Of a stretch of 62,916 nt of DNA, positions 26,403 through 35,386 are shown in pieces. The notes under the pieces are model-generated. The model searched no databases. It was not told where the DNA came from and saw only the letters and a program-made list of their open reading frames with translations. Position 1 is the first letter of the stretch, and each line of letters starts with the position of its first letter. Source of the DNA: an uncultured Actinomycetales bacterium (GTDB taxonomy: Bacteria; Actinomycetota; Actinomycetes; S36-B12). The translations under genes and the position numbers were made by a program. The DNA is taken from positions 1-62,916 of the forward strand of contig CAJXYI010000008.1 of NCBI GenBank assembly GCA_913063435.1, given 5' to 3'.

Positions 26403-27925
26403 ATCTCGCCTGGACCCTGGCGGCTAGTGCTGCCGCTCATGCGTCGCGGCCTGCCATCGTCGTCGATGACACGGTCGAAAGCGACTACGCGCTCCTGCTC
26501 GATCGCGTGTCCCGACGGGCAGGTGACCTCGTTGTGCAGGGAGTCCGCCCGGGTGATCGAGTCGCCCTCTACCTCACTAATCGGCCGGACTATCTCGAGG
26601 CGCTCTACGCGATCTGGTGGTGCGGTGCTGTCGCTGTTCCCTTGAGTAGCATGCTGCACCCGCAGGAAGCCGCTGACCTCATTCTCGATAGTTCGGCGGA
26701 GCTGTGCTGGGTCTCCCCTGACCTTGCGGGGGGAATCGTCGATCATCCTGCGGTGTCGGGAAGGATTCGGGTTGTCGATGACGCGGAACTGATCCGAGCC
26801 CGCAGGGCAGAGTCGATCGCGTGCATTGATCGGGCTTCAGGTGATGACGCCTGGATCTTCTACACCTCGGGGACGACGGGTAAGCCCAAGGGAGCCAGAC
26901 TCTCGCACGGCAACCTCTGGGCGATGTCGGTTGCCTACTGCGCTGATGTCGAGTGGGTCGATGCCGATTCCGGGCTCCTCCATGTTGCCTTGCAGAGCCA
27001 TGCCTCCGGCCTGTTCGCCCTCCCCTTCATCGCTCGGGGAGGTGCCCAAGTCGTGCCGACCAGTACCGATGCCGATCACGTAGCACGGCTCTTGGGGACG
27101 CGCTCCGGTCTCACCTTCTTCGCGCCGCCGATCCTGCTGCGTCGATTGGCGGACTCCCCGGTTCTGTCGTCGACGCCGGTGGAGCGAATGGGAACCGTGC
27201 TCGTCGGAGCTGCTCCCGTTCACGCCGATGATCTGCGCCGTGGCATGGCGGCCTTCGGTCCCCGCATCTGGAATGGCTACGGCCAGGGGGAGAGCCCCCT
27301 CACCATCACCGCGATGGGACCGAAGGCGATGGCCGCCGCAGAGGCTGCCGGGGATGAGGAAGCACTCGTGTCGGTCGGCATCCCTCGGATCGGAACCCGG
27401 GTCCGCGTCGTCGATGAGCAGGACCGACCGATGCCGGATGGTGAGATCGGCGAGGTCGTCGTGTCAGGTCCGACCGTCATGGCCGGGTATCTCGATCGAC
27501 CTGAAGCTACCGCCGAAACGCTCCGTGGGGGTTGGTTGCACACGGGAGATCTCGGTCGCTTCGATCGCGGATTGCTGACCCTCCTCGATCGAAGCAAGGA
27601 CATGGTCATCACCGGTGGAGCCAATGTGTATCCACGTGAGATCGAAGAAGCCCTGCGCGGCCACGAATCGGTCACCGATATCGCCGTCATAGGTCTTCCG
27701 GATCCCGAATGGGGGGAACGGGTCGTTGCCTTCGTCGTCCCCGCGCGCGAGACATCCATCCGTGAGATGAGCACGTCACTCGACGCCTATTGCCTGGAGA
27801 ACATGGCGCGCTATAAGCGCCCGAAGGAGTACCACCTCATCTCTGATCTACCTCGCAACGGAGCTGGGAAAGTCCTCAAAACCGAATTACGACGACGGCT
27901 CTTGGACGCCCCTGATCGACGCTGA
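26399..27925 (+). CDS. AMP-forming acyl-CoA synthetase
   Basis: This 508-residue ANL ligase has the P-loop YTSGTTGKPKG, NGYGQGES, TGDLGRFD and the C-terminal NGAGKVLK lysine. It starts at an ATG overlapping the thiolase stop. It is a paralogue of the ligase at 19265-20749 but distinct in sequence. Its pairing with a thiolase and a carboxyltransferase repeats the layout of the minus-strand operon. Confidence 0.92.
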   Translation: MNLAWTLAASAAAHASRPAIVVDDTVESDYALLLDRVSRRAGDLVVQGVRPGDRVALYLTNRPDYLEALYAIWWCGAVAVPLSSMLHPQEAADLILDSSAELCWVSPDLAGGIVDHPAVSGRIRVVDDAELIRARRAESIACIDRASGDDAWIFYTSGTTGKPKGARLSHGNLWAMSVAYCADVEWVDADSGLLHVALQSHASGLFALPFIARGGAQVVPTSTDADHVARLLGTRSGLTFFAPPILLRRLADSPVLSSTPVERMGTVLVGAAPVHADDLRRGMAAFGPRIWNGYGQGESPLTITAMGPKAMAAAEAAGDEEALVSVGIPRIGTRVRVVDEQDRPMPDGEIGEVVVSGPTVMAGYLDRPEATAETLRGGWLHTGDLGRFDRGLLTLLDRSKDMVITGGANVYPREIEEALRGHESVTDIAVIGLPDPEWGERVVAFVVPARETSIREMSTSLDAYCLENMARYKRPKEYHLISDLPRNGAGKVLKTELRRRLLDAPDRR

Positions 27926-27970
27926 ACGCACCTCCTAGGACACCGGACAACCGCTACAGATGGAGTGATC

Positions 27971-29431
27971 GTGCCGCACCTGAACTTCCTGGATGAGACC
28001 CTCCGTGATGGACAGCAGAGTCTGTGGGGCATGCGCATGCAAGCCGCGCACGCGCTGCCGATCGCGAACATCCTCGATCGGACTGGTTTCAGTCGGATCG
28101 ACCTCGCAGCTTCTTCCTTCATGGAAGTCCTCATCAAGTTCTGCCGCGAAGATCCCTGGGAGGGCCTCGACTTGATTCAAGCGCAGATCACCCGTACTCC
28201 GACCCGGGGTGGGATGCGCTCGAATGCCGCGGTGAGCATGGGGATCACCCCCCCGGACCTCATGGATGCCTGGATGAGGCAACTCAATCGCCATGGCGTG
28301 CGGTCGTACTGGATATACGACACCCTCTACAACTTCCATCACATCGATCGCCTCTCCCGGGTAGCCAAGGAGTTCGGCTCAGAGATCGCCGGGACGGTGT
28401 TCTTCACCGAGTCGCCGGTCCACACCGACGATCTGTTCGCCGAGCAGGTTCGCCAGATGGCCGCGATCGAAGGTGTCGACACGATCTTGTTCTATGACAC
28501 TGCAGGTGTGCTGCTTCCCGACCGCATTCGCACCCTCGTGCCGCGGATCGTCGAGGCTGCCGGTGGCAAGCCCATCGAGATGCACTCGAACAATCTGATG
28601 GGCACCTCGACGCTGGCGTACTGCGAAGCGATCCAGCACGGTGTGACGACCATCCACACCGCGAGCCGCCCGATGGCCAACGGGCCCTCCACACCATCGA
28701 CGGAGGTGATGGTTCGAAACGCCGAGATTCTTGGTTTCTCCCATTCCCTCGACACCAGTCTTTTCGCGCCAGTCGCCGAACACATGGAACGGGTGGGCAA
28801 AGCGATGGGATACCTGGTCAACCAGCACGCCGAATACGACCTGTCGAACGTCGCACACCAGGTTCCCGGAGGGATGACCGGGACGCTGAAGGCCCAACTT
28901 GCTCAGTACGGCATGTCCCACCGACTGGACGAGGTGTTCCAGGAGGCAGGGCGCGTGCGGCGAGAACTGGGCTACCCGATCATGGCGACACCGGTGAGCC
29001 AATTGGTGGGAATCCAGGCGGTCTTGAACGTCGTCACCGGTGACCGATACTCCGTGGTACCGACGGAGAACCTGATGTACGCCGCGGGCTTCTATGGCAA
29101 CCCGCCAGCTCCGATCGACCCGGATGCGATGGATCGGATGACAGCGAATTCGCGCTGGCAGGAAGTCGTGGACAATCCGCCGGAGTCGCCGAGCATCGAG
29201 GAACTTCGCAAGGCCTACGGCACTGATGACGACGATGAACTCATCCTGCGTTTCCTCGTCCCGGAACCCGACCTTGAAGCGATGCGCGCGGCCGGCCCGG
29301 TCAAGCGCGATTTCCCGCTGGCTTCCGACGAGGTTCAGCAGGTGCAGGCGCTTATTCGCGCGGTCAACTCACCGTATTTCCGATTATCGACGGAGAAGTT
29401 CGACGTCTCCCTCGCAAAGCAAGGCGAATGA
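27971..29431 (+). CDS. Divergent carboxyltransferase-like (HMGL/PYC-type) protein
   Basis: This 486-residue paralogue of the protein at 20790-22247 starts at the GTG at 27971, because GGAG lies 5 nt upstream and the first 20 residues then align column by column with the paralogue. The N-terminal motif FLDETLRDGQQSLW is kept, as is the PGGM C-terminal domain. The HxH metal pair has become His205-x-Asn207 and the carbamyl-lysine position is Tyr175 (TILFYD). It has no biotin carboxylase beside it. It may share the divergent carboxylase, or may have lost carboxyl transfer and act as a lyase or on phosphorylated intermediates. Confidence 0.82.
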   Translation: MPHLNFLDETLRDGQQSLWGMRMQAAHALPIANILDRTGFSRIDLAASSFMEVLIKFCREDPWEGLDLIQAQITRTPTRGGMRSNAAVSMGITPPDLMDAWMRQLNRHGVRSYWIYDTLYNFHHIDRLSRVAKEFGSEIAGTVFFTESPVHTDDLFAEQVRQMAAIEGVDTILFYDTAGVLLPDRIRTLVPRIVEAAGGKPIEMHSNNLMGTSTLAYCEAIQHGVTTIHTASRPMANGPSTPSTEVMVRNAEILGFSHSLDTSLFAPVAEHMERVGKAMGYLVNQHAEYDLSNVAHQVPGGMTGTLKAQLAQYGMSHRLDEVFQEAGRVRRELGYPIMATPVSQLVGIQAVLNVVTGDRYSVVPTENLMYAAGFYGNPPAPIDPDAMDRMTANSRWQEVVDNPPESPSIEELRKAYGTDDDDELILRFLVPEPDLEAMRAAGPVKRDFPLASDEVQQVQALIRAVNSPYFRLSTEKFDVSLAKQGE

Positions 29432-29441
29432 CCCGCAGGCG

Positions 29442-30194
29442 TCAGGACAACAGGTCTGCGCCACCGTGCACGTAGAACACCTGCCCGGTGATCATCGATG
29501 CACTCGGTGAGCAGATGAAGGACACGAGGGGTCGGTAGTCGTCGGGTTCGACGAGACGGCCCATCGGGCTCTTGGCGCGAGCACCATCGAGAATCCCGTC
29601 GGTGGCCTCCCCGAATACTGCTCGCAGAGCACTCGTGTCCTGGGCACCTGGTGCAAAGGAGTTGACGCGGATTCCATCAGGTGCGAGTTCGACGGCGAGA
29701 TAGCGGACGAGCGACTCGGCGAGCGCTTTGGCGGGACCGAGGGAGCCGTAGCCGGGGTAGACCGCTCGGGCTCCGCGACTGGTGACGTACAGGATCGTGC
29801 TCCCATGGCGAAGGTGGGGTCGGGCTGCCCTTACGAGGTCGAGGAGCGAGAGCCCGTTCGCCCGGAGAGCGTGCTCGAAGGTGTCCTGGGGCATCTCGAG
29901 CAATCCGGCACGATGGACTTCGCCGACGCTGTGGACGACGTGACCGAGGGGCTGGTCCTCATCGAGTGCCGCCGCGATGAGCGCGCCACCGCCGTCGGCT
30001 GAACCCATATCCACCCGGACCGTCACAGCGCGCAGCCCCTCGAACTGAGCACGCGAGGTCGCCCGCGCAGCGGCGTCCTCGTCAGCGTGGTAGCCGAGGA
30101 CGACGGTATCGCCGGGGCTCGCGACCGCGATGGCCGTCTCCAGCCCGATCCCCTTGGTGCCACCGGCGATGACGTGCGTTCGAGTCTCTTTCAC
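29442..30194 (-). CDS. Short-chain dehydrogenase/reductase, FabG-like
   Basis: This 250-residue SDR has an altered cofactor loop, AGGTKGIGLETA, a Ser in YVTSRG and a catalytic Tyr in YGSLGPAKAL where the usual YxxxK is stretched. That may lower or change activity. The VHSVGEV segment replaces the common NNAG. It is convergent with the carboxyltransferase gene, 11 nt away. The role is unknown; it could be a specialised ketoreductase or a weakly active homologue. Confidence 0.75.
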   Translation of the reverse strand: MKETRTHVIAGGTKGIGLETAIAVASPGDTVVLGYHADEDAAARATSRAQFEGLRAVTVRVDMGSADGGGALIAAALDEDQPLGHVVHSVGEVHRAGLLEMPQDTFEHALRANGLSLLDLVRAARPHLRHGSTILYVTSRGARAVYPGYGSLGPAKALAESLVRYLAVELAPDGIRVNSFAPGAQDTSALRAVFGEATDGILDGARAKSPMGRLVEPDDYRPLVSFICSPSASMITGQVFYVHGGADLLS

Positions 30195-30230
30195 AATGCG
30201 CTCCTCAGCGTGGGGGCGGGACAGGGAGAC

Positions 30231-30272
30231 AGGTCAGCCCGCGAGTACAGGAACGCACTCACGGGCTGACCT
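30231..30272 (-). terminator. Hairpin between two SDR genes
   Basis: A 16-bp stem (30231-30246 with 30257-30272, one G-U-type mismatch) with a 10-nt loop lies just after the stop of the SDR at 30281-31066 and before the start of the next minus-strand gene. There is no T-tract. It could attenuate read-through. Confidence 0.6.
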
Positions 30273-30280
30273 GACTGCTG

Positions 30281-31066
30281 TCAGCAGGCGGTGAATCCGC
30301 CATCCACGGCCATGACCAGGCCGTTGGTGTAGGTCGACATGTCGGAAGCCAAGTACAGCACCGTGTTGGCGATCTCCTCAGGAGTCCCAGTGCGTTCCAT
30401 GGGGCATCCCCATCCGGCTTTCGTTTCCTCCGCATTGAGGAAGTCGGTGTACTCCGCGATCATCGGAGTGTCGATGTATCCGGGGGCGAGGACGTTGCTT
30501 CGGACATTGAAAGGACCGTAGGTCTTGGCCATCGAACGGGTGAGATTGATGATCGCGCCCTTAGCGGTGGTGTAGGCGTGCGCATCATGGTGTCCCACCA
30601 TTCCGAGGATGCTTGCGACGTTGATGATCGATCCACTGCGCTGTTCAATCATCGTCGGTAGCGCCCGGCGACATGCGAACACCACCGAATCCAGATTGAT
30701 TCCCATGACATGGTGCCAGTCCTCTAGGGGTGACTCGACGATGGGCAGCATGCTGTCGGGTCTTTGGGCCCGGTAGCCATAGCCGACGCCAGCATTGTTG
30801 ACGAGGACGTCTAGGCCACCGAACTCACTCGCGGCGGCGTCGATGACTTTTCCGACCTGAGCGTCGTCGCTCATATCGGCAGGCACGGCGATCGCGGACC
30901 CGCCGGCCGCGGTCACCTCATCGACAGCCGCCTGAAGTTTGCTCGCCGTGCGGGCTGAAGCGACTACATTGGCCCCCTCAGCACAGAGTTTGTCCATGGC
31001 TGCTCTCCCGATACCGGTACTGGCACCGGTGAGCACGACCGTCTTCCCCGCCATGAGATCTCCCAT
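30281..31066 (-). CDS. Short-chain dehydrogenase/reductase
   Basis: This 261-residue SDR has TGASTGIGRAA, NNAGVGYGY, a Ser in NVASILG and YTTAK. The ATG at 31066 follows AAGGGAG by 5 nt. It strongly resembles the SDR at 14230-15021 in motif wording and in the insertion before the active site (PDSMLPIVESPLEDWHHV against PGSMAALHDTTADWWHDV). The two are likely paralogues acting on related substrates. It is divergent from the swivel-domain gene and may share its promoter region. Confidence 0.87.
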   Translation of the reverse strand: MGDLMAGKTVVLTGASTGIGRAAMDKLCAEGANVVASARTASKLQAAVDEVTAAGGSAIAVPADMSDDAQVGKVIDAAASEFGGLDVLVNNAGVGYGYRAQRPDSMLPIVESPLEDWHHVMGINLDSVVFACRRALPTMIEQRSGSIINVASILGMVGHHDAHAYTTAKGAIINLTRSMAKTYGPFNVRSNVLAPGYIDTPMIAEYTDFLNAEETKAGWGCPMERTGTPEEIANTVLYLASDMSTYTNGLVMAVDGGFTAC

Positions 31067-31518
31067 GGGGACTCCCTTCTTGGATTATCCGGTCCGACTT
31101 CTTCGGGCCGAAACAGTGATGGTGCGTCCTCCCTGGCTTGCGTATGGCTCGGGGCGGGTAGACGACCCGGGGCGATGGGTCGGCTGCCCTGGGTGGGAGG
31201 TCCGCACGAATGCACCGACAAATGAGTCGAAGACATCCGATGTAAGGCTCAGGGTCCTCGCAGGGGACGCCTGGCGCAAGCGATTCGACCAAAATCGTCG
31301 AAGAACATAGGCGGTAACGATCAGGCGGAAAAATTTCACAAAAATGCCCCCTGACGTCGGATCATCAGGCTACGGTGCATTCCCACGGGCAGTCATCCCC
31401 ATGGCGCGGCGGTGCAAAGTGGTCTGATGTCTGCTCGAGCTCACCGGGAGCTCATCGGAGGATTGAGTCCCCTGGTGGGTATCACCCATTGAGCCATCAC
31501 GACGGCAGGAGGTTGTGC
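31067..31518. promoter_or_regulatory. Divergent promoter region, 452 nt without a gene
   Basis: This is the shared upstream region of the SDR on the minus strand and the swivel-domain gene on the plus strand. It holds the perfect palindrome ACATCCGATGT at 31233-31243 and an A-rich stretch around 31300-31345. I find no convincing coding sequence in it. A forward open frame from 31375 to the swivel gene lacks a ribosome site and is probably untranslated. Confidence 0.5.
31233..31243. promoter_or_regulatory. Putative operator ACATCCGATGT
   Basis: This is a perfect 5-1-5 palindrome, the best copy of a motif also found at 24272 and 38529. It lies between divergent genes of the catabolic block. 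The regulator is inferred, not shown; GntR at 24379-25125 is the nearest candidate. Confidence 0.45.
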
Positions 31519-32217
31519 ATGAGCGAGCCCAATATCCTCAGCGACAAGTGGGGAAAGCCGGCGATGAGCGAGGTGCTCGAGTACTACCACTCGTCCATCC
31601 GCGCACTCGTCGCCGAGAAGTTCGCAGCATCAGGAAAGACCTGGCAGGAAGCAGTAAACGATCCTGCGTTGGAGTTGACCCGCGAGGACTTCCAGAAGAT
31701 CGAGGACGACTTCCTCGCGACCGGATACCGGTTCACCATGTCGGCCCAGGTGTCGATCGTGGAGGAACCGGAGAAGTACCAGCCCATCGCGGGCGTCGGT
31801 GACTCCGGAAGCCAGCCCAAGGACGAGCAGGGACGACTCATCGTCGGGACCGGCGATAACGTGTTCCAAGCCGAAGACCTCGAGGGCACCGCACGTTTCG
31901 TCGGGACGGTGGAAACCGTCATGGACATGCTGATGAATGGCGTGCCGGAAGGCACGATCGCGATCATCGACGACTCGGGCGGCACGTTGACCGCACCGAT
32001 TCTCGAAGGATTCGCCGGTGTGGTCTGCATGGGTGGCACGATCCGATCCCATTTGGGCATCCTCACCCGCGAATACGACATCCCGTGCCTGATGGCTGCG
32101 GAACTCGATGGTCTCTCCGACGGCGATCGCATCGTCGTCGAGTACTCCAAGCCCGCCACGGACGCCTACGCAGAACGAGATGACGCTGCGCGCGCCCGCA
32201 TCGTGAAGGTCTCCTGA
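31519..32217 (+). CDS. Free-standing phosphohistidine swivel-domain protein (PEP-synthase-like)
   Basis: This 232-residue protein begins at the ATG at 31519 after AGGAGG. The C-terminal half is a PEP-utilising-enzyme mobile domain: GGTIRSHLGILTREYDIP has His178 at the place of the phosphorylated histidine of PEP synthase and PPDK (GGRTCHAA in E. coli PpsA), with one extra residue in the motif. The usual Thr/Ser before His is Arg-Ser. The N-terminal 120 residues are not recognised. No ATP-grasp or PEP barrel is attached, so it must take phosphate from another protein. The next gene follows after 17 nt. The nearest analogy is the split phenylphosphate synthase of Thauera. Confidence 0.8.
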   Translation: MSEPNILSDKWGKPAMSEVLEYYHSSIRALVAEKFAASGKTWQEAVNDPALELTREDFQKIEDDFLATGYRFTMSAQVSIVEEPEKYQPIAGVGDSGSQPKDEQGRLIVGTGDNVFQAEDLEGTARFVGTVETVMDMLMNGVPEGTIAIIDDSGGTLTAPILEGFAGVVCMGGTIRSHLGILTREYDIPCLMAAELDGLSDGDRIVVEYSKPATDAYAERDDAARARIVKVS

Positions 32218-32234
32218 GGAGGAACGACGACACT

Positions 32235-33785
32235 ATGCCTGCGAACATTTCCTATAACGAACTGCAGGATCTAAATCAGTTCCTGCAGAAGTCCAGTGAC
32301 GTCTTCTATTTCCAGTGCACGACTCGAACGGTTCAGGAGTCCAAGCTCTTCCCCGTCAATCCCTATATCGCACTGTCGTACTACAACTGCTGGTACCGGT
32401 ACCCGGAGATCTTCCGCAAGATCGAAGAGGTGATGACACCCGAGGAGCTCGGTGACCGTGCTCGCGAGGTGTCCATGTCGGCGAACGCCATCATGCTGGG
32501 AATCATCCAGCAGTTCTATCTCGGTGGTCGCCAGTTCCTCATTGACATGGGAATGATCAACCCCACCGATGGAATCGATGACATCAAGTACGTCCTCGAC
32601 TTTGCCCAGCGGGTCAATCGGTCCTACCACCGGCAGAGTGGTTACACCTTGAATAGCGACATGAACCACCGCGCTCAGTTGCTGCCCGAGCGCACCCTGC
32701 AGGTCTTCGAGGCAGACGCCCTCGGGTGCAAGCCTGGAGATAAATTGCACAACGCGGTGGTGAAGTTCCTCGCGACCGCATCGCAGTACGCGTTCTTGAA
32801 GAACGCCGAGTGCCGTCTGGGCATCCACAACTCCGGTCCGTACAAGGTCGGTGACAAGGAGATGCTCATTCGTGACTTCGTCGATCTCAGCGAAGGCGAT
32901 TACCCTTGGCTGGACGGTGTCGCCAGCGGGATCGAGTACAACAACGTGACGCTCCCGGTCATCATGAAGGACACCCACTTCCACATGGTCGACGACTGGG
33001 GTTCCTTCGAAGCGACCCCGTCCTACGACCACGACAACATGGTCGCAGTCGGTCTGTACACGTCGGACTATCTGTCCAATGGGTACATCCCGGTGCACAT
33101 GGACAACGCCAGCGAGTTGGCCGACTACCTCGATCACATGCGCGATCAGATGCAGACGGCTACCTCCGAATTGTGGAAGCGGATGGCGGGCTGGACACGG
33201 GATCAGATGATCGACGCGGGACTGCTGGTGTACTACGCCGTGCCCAAGGACCTTGCCCACATCGCCGGGGTCTACGACCCGAACGACTGGATGATGGTCG
33301 ATGAGCGAGTGCAGCGTCTCAAGCCATTCTTCAACGACGAATACGGCGGTGCGGCGATCGCCGAACTCGTGGGCTACATCTCCTTGAGCTCCCAGCAGGA
33401 GAGCCCCTACACCATGAGCAAGTATTCGAATGCGAGCTCGGATATGTGGTCCAAGATCCCGTATTCGGTCCTTGCCGATGACAATTTCACCTCCCACGTT
33501 CCCCCGATGGGGCCGGGAAGCACGTCCCTGCCGCCGAAGACCGGCAAGTACACGACGACCCGGGGGAGGCTGACTCTCGAGGAAGCCAATGCCCTCGCGC
33601 GCGGGTTCACTCCCGAGACCTTGCAGGGGGCGAATCGTTTCTACGACGACCAGTGGGTCAAGTACAACGCGGGAACCCCTGCAGCCGATGCGCTGTACAA
33701 GGCGACCCAGCAGAACTCCTTCCAGCTGAAGGACAAGGGCTCGACGCTCACCGCCGAGGACGTCGAGAAGTTGCGCCGCTGGTAA
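32235..33785 (+). CDS. Unrecognised 516-residue protein, likely substrate subunit of the phosphotransfer system
   Basis: I do not recognise the family. The protein is soluble with no signal peptide or membrane segment. It is rich in aromatic, Asp and His residues (for example MKDTHFHMVDDWG and SYDHDNMV in the middle), and a C-terminal block RLTLEEANALARGF precedes a lysine-rich tail. A strong GAGGAGGA site precedes the ATG, 17 nt after the swivel-domain gene, and a terminator hairpin follows, so the two form a bicistronic unit. By analogy with phenylphosphate synthase it may hold the acceptor substrate for phosphate from His178 of its partner. Codon use looks fully native. A similar-length antisense frame is only a shadow. 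Confidence 0.75.
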   Translation: MPANISYNELQDLNQFLQKSSDVFYFQCTTRTVQESKLFPVNPYIALSYYNCWYRYPEIFRKIEEVMTPEELGDRAREVSMSANAIMLGIIQQFYLGGRQFLIDMGMINPTDGIDDIKYVLDFAQRVNRSYHRQSGYTLNSDMNHRAQLLPERTLQVFEADALGCKPGDKLHNAVVKFLATASQYAFLKNAECRLGIHNSGPYKVGDKEMLIRDFVDLSEGDYPWLDGVASGIEYNNVTLPVIMKDTHFHMVDDWGSFEATPSYDHDNMVAVGLYTSDYLSNGYIPVHMDNASELADYLDHMRDQMQTATSELWKRMAGWTRDQMIDAGLLVYYAVPKDLAHIAGVYDPNDWMMVDERVQRLKPFFNDEYGGAAIAELVGYISLSSQQESPYTMSKYSNASSDMWSKIPYSVLADDNFTSHVPPMGPGSTSLPPKTGKYTTTRGRLTLEEANALARGFTPETLQGANRFYDDQWVKYNAGTPAADALYKATQQNSFQLKDKGSTLTAEDVEKLRRW

Positions 33786-33803
33786 CAGCGTCGTGATGGC
33801 GAC

Positions 33804-33833
33804 GGGAGGGGTCCTGGATCCAGGGCCTCTCCC
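33804..33833 (+). terminator. Terminator hairpin after the swivel operon
   Basis: A 14-bp stem with two mismatches (GGGAGGGGTCCTGG paired with CCAGGGCCTCTCCC) and a 2-nt loop is followed by GTTTCCT. It lies 18 nt after the 516-residue gene and before a convergent amidase. Confidence 0.7.
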
Positions 33834-33876
33834 GTTTCCTATCTGCGGCCGGCTCGGCTGGGAGTCCCCAGAGTGA

Positions 33877-35283
33877 TCAGTGCTGCAGGACCGACGGGGA
33901 CCACATGGGGAATCCAGCAGCTGACTCATAGGTTCGACTGGCACGCATCACGAGTCGATCCTCGAAGTGGCGTCCCACGATCTGCATCGCCATGGGCAGG
34001 CCGTCATCGGTGAGTCCGACCGGAACCGATGCTGCCGGGCAGCGGGACAGATTGTGGGGGTAGGTGAAGGGAGTCCACTGCGTCCAATGGTCTTGGACCT
34101 CGGAATCCCACACATCGGTCCCGACGGGAAGGGCGACCGTGGGCATCTGCGGCGAGATGAGCAGATCATAGGAATCGAAGACCCTGGTCAGGGCTTGGGC
34201 GAGGCGCAAGCGTGATCCCTCGGCGACGAGATAATCGTGTGCGGTGAGCTTCCGGCCGCGGTCCAAGGTGGCGACGAGTCCGGGGTCGCTGTCGCCGAGT
34301 CGCTGCTCGGGAACATCCCACAGCGCCATGGAGAGCATGCCGTCCCAGATGGTGCAGAAGTCCTCTCGCGGGTCATCGAACGGGGCATCGATGACATCGA
34401 TGATCGCCCCGGCATCACCGAGTACGCGAACAGCGCGTTCGACTGCTGCAGCGATGCGTGGATCGACCTGCGCGTATCCATAGTCGGGCGAGTAGGCGAT
34501 GCGCACCCCGTTGACGCCGCGTTCCACATCGCTCACCCAGGGTCGGGGATCATCGGGAACCGGATATACCTCGCGGGGATCGGATCGGGCGATGACCTCC
34601 ATCATGGCGGCGGCGTCGGTCACGGTTCGGGTCATCGGGCCTACGTGGGACAGGGTGCCGCCCGTCGAGGGTGGATAGATCGGGACGAGGGAGAACGTGG
34701 GCTTGAGGCCGAAGATCCCGCAGAAGGCGGCGGGCATCCGGACTGATCCTCCACCGTCGGTTCCCGTCGCCACGACAGTCATGCCCGTGGCCACCGCTGC
34801 GGCCGAGCCTGCGGAAGAGCCACCGGTGGTGCGATCGATGTTCCATGGGTTGCGAGTGATTCCGGTGAGCGGCGAATCCCCGACGCCTTTCCACCCGAAC
34901 TCCGGCGTCGTCGACTTGCCGAGGAAGACTGCACCGGATTCCCTCATGCGTGCTGCCGCGGGAGCATCCTCGGTGGAGATCTTGTCGGGATCGGTCTGCC
35001 GTGAACCCTTGCGAGTGGGCCAGCCCTTGAATGCCATCGTGTCCTTGATCACGCTGGGAATTCCATCGAGTGGACCAAGGGTGCGTTGCGCTTGCCAGCG
35101 CTGTTCGCTCTCTCGTGCCAGTCGACGTGCAGTGTCTGCATCGACTCCAACGAAGGCGTTCAGTTCCGGGTCGAGGGCTTCGATCCGCGCGAGGCAGGAG
35201 TCGACGACCTCGACAGGGGAGAGGTCGCGATTAGCGTAGGACTGCTGCAAGGAGACGATGCTGAATTCGGTGGGGTCGGTCAT
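33877..35283 (-). CDS. Amidase-signature family hydrolase
   Basis: This 468-residue protein has the amidase signature: the catalytic Lys in SVIKDTMAF, the cis-Ser/Ser nucleophile region GGSSAGSAAAVATG, and GTDGGGSVRMPA. It hydrolyses an amide or related C-N bond of unknown substrate. The ATG at 35283 starts the family-typical MTDPTEFS N terminus; the open frame upstream is an artefact. It is the last gene of a minus-strand group including the HAD and PPDK-like genes. Confidence 0.9.
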   Translation of the reverse strand: MTDPTEFSIVSLQQSYANRDLSPVEVVDSCLARIEALDPELNAFVGVDADTARRLARESEQRWQAQRTLGPLDGIPSVIKDTMAFKGWPTRKGSRQTDPDKISTEDAPAAARMRESGAVFLGKSTTPEFGWKGVGDSPLTGITRNPWNIDRTTGGSSAGSAAAVATGMTVVATGTDGGGSVRMPAAFCGIFGLKPTFSLVPIYPPSTGGTLSHVGPMTRTVTDAAAMMEVIARSDPREVYPVPDDPRPWVSDVERGVNGVRIAYSPDYGYAQVDPRIAAAVERAVRVLGDAGAIIDVIDAPFDDPREDFCTIWDGMLSMALWDVPEQRLGDSDPGLVATLDRGRKLTAHDYLVAEGSRLRLAQALTRVFDSYDLLISPQMPTVALPVGTDVWDSEVQDHWTQWTPFTYPHNLSRCPAASVPVGLTDDGLPMAMQIVGRHFEDRLVMRASRTYESAAGFPMWSPSVLQH

Positions 35284-35386
35284 AATGGGGCGCCTCCGGG
35301 AGTCGGGTCTTGCACGGTGCGAGCGATCGGTGAGCGATGGGCCATGCCATCCGGCTGCGGCAGAAGCACGAGTCAATCGGGTGTCG

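Noticed and set aside
32271-33944. 557-codon open frame on the minus strand across the 516-residue gene
   Set aside because: It is a mirror effect of high-G+C codon use. The forward gene has a strong ribosome site and sits in an operon; the reverse frame has no recognisable domain and runs into the convergent amidase.
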